Origin: Planctomycetaceae bacterium
GTDB taxonomy: Bacteria; Planctomycetota; Planctomycetia; Planctomycetales; Planctomycetaceae
Assembly (NCBI GenBank): GCA_900299185.1
Contig: OMIV01000380.1
Coordinates: 1-34,089 of the forward strand
Length of the DNA: 34,089 bases
Reading direction: 5' to 3'
This document shows positions 32,895 through 34,089 of the stretch, piece by piece. The position numbers and the translations under genes are program-made. Position 1 is the first letter of the stretch, and every line of letters starts with the position of its first letter. Under the pieces are notes generated by a model, which was not told the DNA's origin, did not search any database, and saw only the letters and a program-made list of their open reading frames with translations.

Positions 32895-34089
32895 ATGACT
32901 ATCGCTCTGCCGATCGATTCCGTCCTGCCGCAACTGATCGAGTCGTTGAGAACATCGAACTCGGTTGTGTTGAAGGCTCCGGCTGGTGCGGGCAAGACCA
33001 CGCGCGTGCCGCCAGCAATTCTCGACGCGGGGCTCGCTGGAGACGGCAAGATCGTGATGCTGCAACCGCGAAGGGTCGCTGCTCGCGCGGCCGCTCGGCG
33101 GATCTCAATCGAACGCGGCACGAAGCTTGGTGAATTGGTCGGATATCAAGTTCGCTTTGACGAGCAGGTGACGGCTCGCACTCGCGTTCGCGTCGTGACC
33201 GAAGGCGTGTTGTTGCGGATGCTATTTGATGATCCGTTTCTCGAACGCTTGAGTGTCGTGGTCTTCGACGAATTCCATGAACGCAGTTTATCGAGCGACG
33301 TGGCGCTGGGCATGGTTTGGCGCATTCAACAAACAGTCCGGCCCGATCTGCGGATCGTGGTGATGTCGGCCACTTTGGCGGCGGAACCCATCGCGAAGTT
33401 CTTGGGTAGTTGCCCAATCGTTGAAAGTGCCGGTCGCACGTTTCCCGTTGAAGTTCGGTATCTCAAGTTTCCCGATCAAAGGCCGATCACTCAGCAAGCC
33501 AGCGATGCGGTGTTGAGCATGTTGGATCGGACCAGTGGCGACATGCTCGTGTTTCTGCCGGGCGTGGGTGAGATCCGGCGCACCGAGCAAGATCTGGCTG
33601 ATCGCTTGAAGGACGTCGCCATCATGCCGCTGTATGGCGACCTGCCTGCCGAGCAACAGGACGCGGTGCTGTCTCCGAGCGAACGACGAAAGGTCGTGCT
33701 CGCGACGAACGTGGCCGAGACCTCGATCACAGTCGATGGCATCACGGTGGTGATCGATGCCGGGTTGGCTCGCGTGCCGACGTTTGATCCAACGGTGGGA
33801 CTGGATCGGCTGGAGTTGAAGAAGTGCTCGCGAGCATCGGCTGATCAACGAGCTGGTCGAGCGGGTCGCACGGCACCGGGCGTGTGTTTGCGGCTGTGGG
33901 ACGAACGCTCGCAGATGCTGCGTCCTGAATTTGAAGAGCCTGAAGTTCGGCGCGTCGACCTGGCGGGGACCGTGTTGCAGTTGCTGTGTTGGGGCGAGCG
34001 GGACATTGCTGCGTTTCCGTGGTTTGAACCGCCGAAGCCGGCTGCCGTCGAGCAAGCTCTGGATCTGCTCCGACGATTGGACTCCATTA
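32895..34089 (+). CDS. hrpB: ATP-dependent helicase HrpB (3' end beyond the window)
   Basis: The first 398 residues of a DExH-box helicase are present; the usual length is about 820 residues. Visible motifs are Walker A APAGAGKTT (28-36), QPRRVAAR (57-64), the DEFH box (125-128), SAT (158-160), NVAETSIT, and QRAGRAGR near residue 325. The short spacing between motif I and DEFH and the sequence LQPRR fit HrpB rather than HrpA. The protein is predicted to unwind RNA or DNA duplexes in the cytoplasm; its cell role is poorly known. The start lies 20 bases after the aroG stop on the same strand, so the two probably share a transcript without a pathway link. Confidence 0.92.
   Translation, partial: MTIALPIDSVLPQLIESLRTSNSVVLKAPAGAGKTTRVPPAILDAGLAGDGKIVMLQPRRVAARAAARRISIERGTKLGELVGYQVRFDEQVTARTRVRVVTEGVLLRMLFDDPFLERLSVVVFDEFHERSLSSDVALGMVWRIQQTVRPDLRIVVMSATLAAEPIAKFLGSCPIVESAGRTFPVEVRYLKFPDQRPITQQASDAVLSMLDRTSGDMLVFLPGVGEIRRTEQDLADRLKDVAIMPLYGDLPAEQQDAVLSPSERRKVVLATNVAETSITVDGITVVIDAGLARVPTFDPTVGLDRLELKKCSRASADQRAGRAGRTAPGVCLRLWDERSQMLRPEFEEPEVRRVDLAGTVLQLLCWGERDIAAFPWFEPPKPAAVEQALDLLRRLDSI

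Overview
The window reads as a piece of a planctomycete chromosome. The evidence is the set of lineage-typical families: a PSCyt1-DUF1549-LamG-DUF1553 cytochrome protein, a DUF1559 prepilin-like protein, two CRTAC1-type FG-GAP/UnbV proteins, a very long orphan secretin, and many small exported proteins of unknown function. Gene density is moderate. Genes mostly stand alone or in pairs, and gaps carry palindromes that recur within the window. I saw no tRNA, rRNA, CRISPR array, transposase or phage gene. The genus cannot be fixed from this sequence.

Layout. 1-654: tail of an upstream gene and a proline-rich unknown protein, closed by a strong hairpin. 806-4189 (minus): the multidomain cytochrome protein, with a GC-rich palindrome inserted in frame. 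4455-6880: glgC (ADP-glucose pyrophosphorylase) and a membrane-anchored FHA protein. 7057-14162: a loose group with a carbohydrate theme (zinc alcohol dehydrogenase, rhamnulokinase, KDPG-type aldolase), mixed with a WD40 membrane protein, an isochorismatase-ThuA fusion and an unknown conserved-looking protein.

14798-22817 is the most unusual block. A fused TPR-CRTAC1 protein, a DUF1559 pseudopilin-like protein and a small lipoprotein lie on the plus strand. Facing them on the minus strand is a CRTAC1 lipoprotein whose gene overlaps that of a separate TPR protein. The same two modules therefore occur once fused and once as an overlapping gene pair. This is the best candidate for an undescribed envelope system here.

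22965-26402: a small gene that appears broken by one extra base inside a perfect 15-bp palindrome, a glycine-rich exported protein, an SGNH hydrolase, a folded intergenic element and a small membrane protein. 26871-31624: a secretin with about seven N-domain-like repeats, followed by a lipoprotein. 31834-34089: class I DAHP synthase (shikimate pathway), then the ATP-dependent helicase hrpB, which runs off the window end.

Start sites were moved inward from the longest open frame where a ribosome binding site, family N-terminus or signal peptide argued for it: glgC, rhaB, the WD40 protein, three lipoproteins, the glycine-rich protein and the small protein at 14251. All functional calls rest on recognised motifs in the translations; no database search was run.
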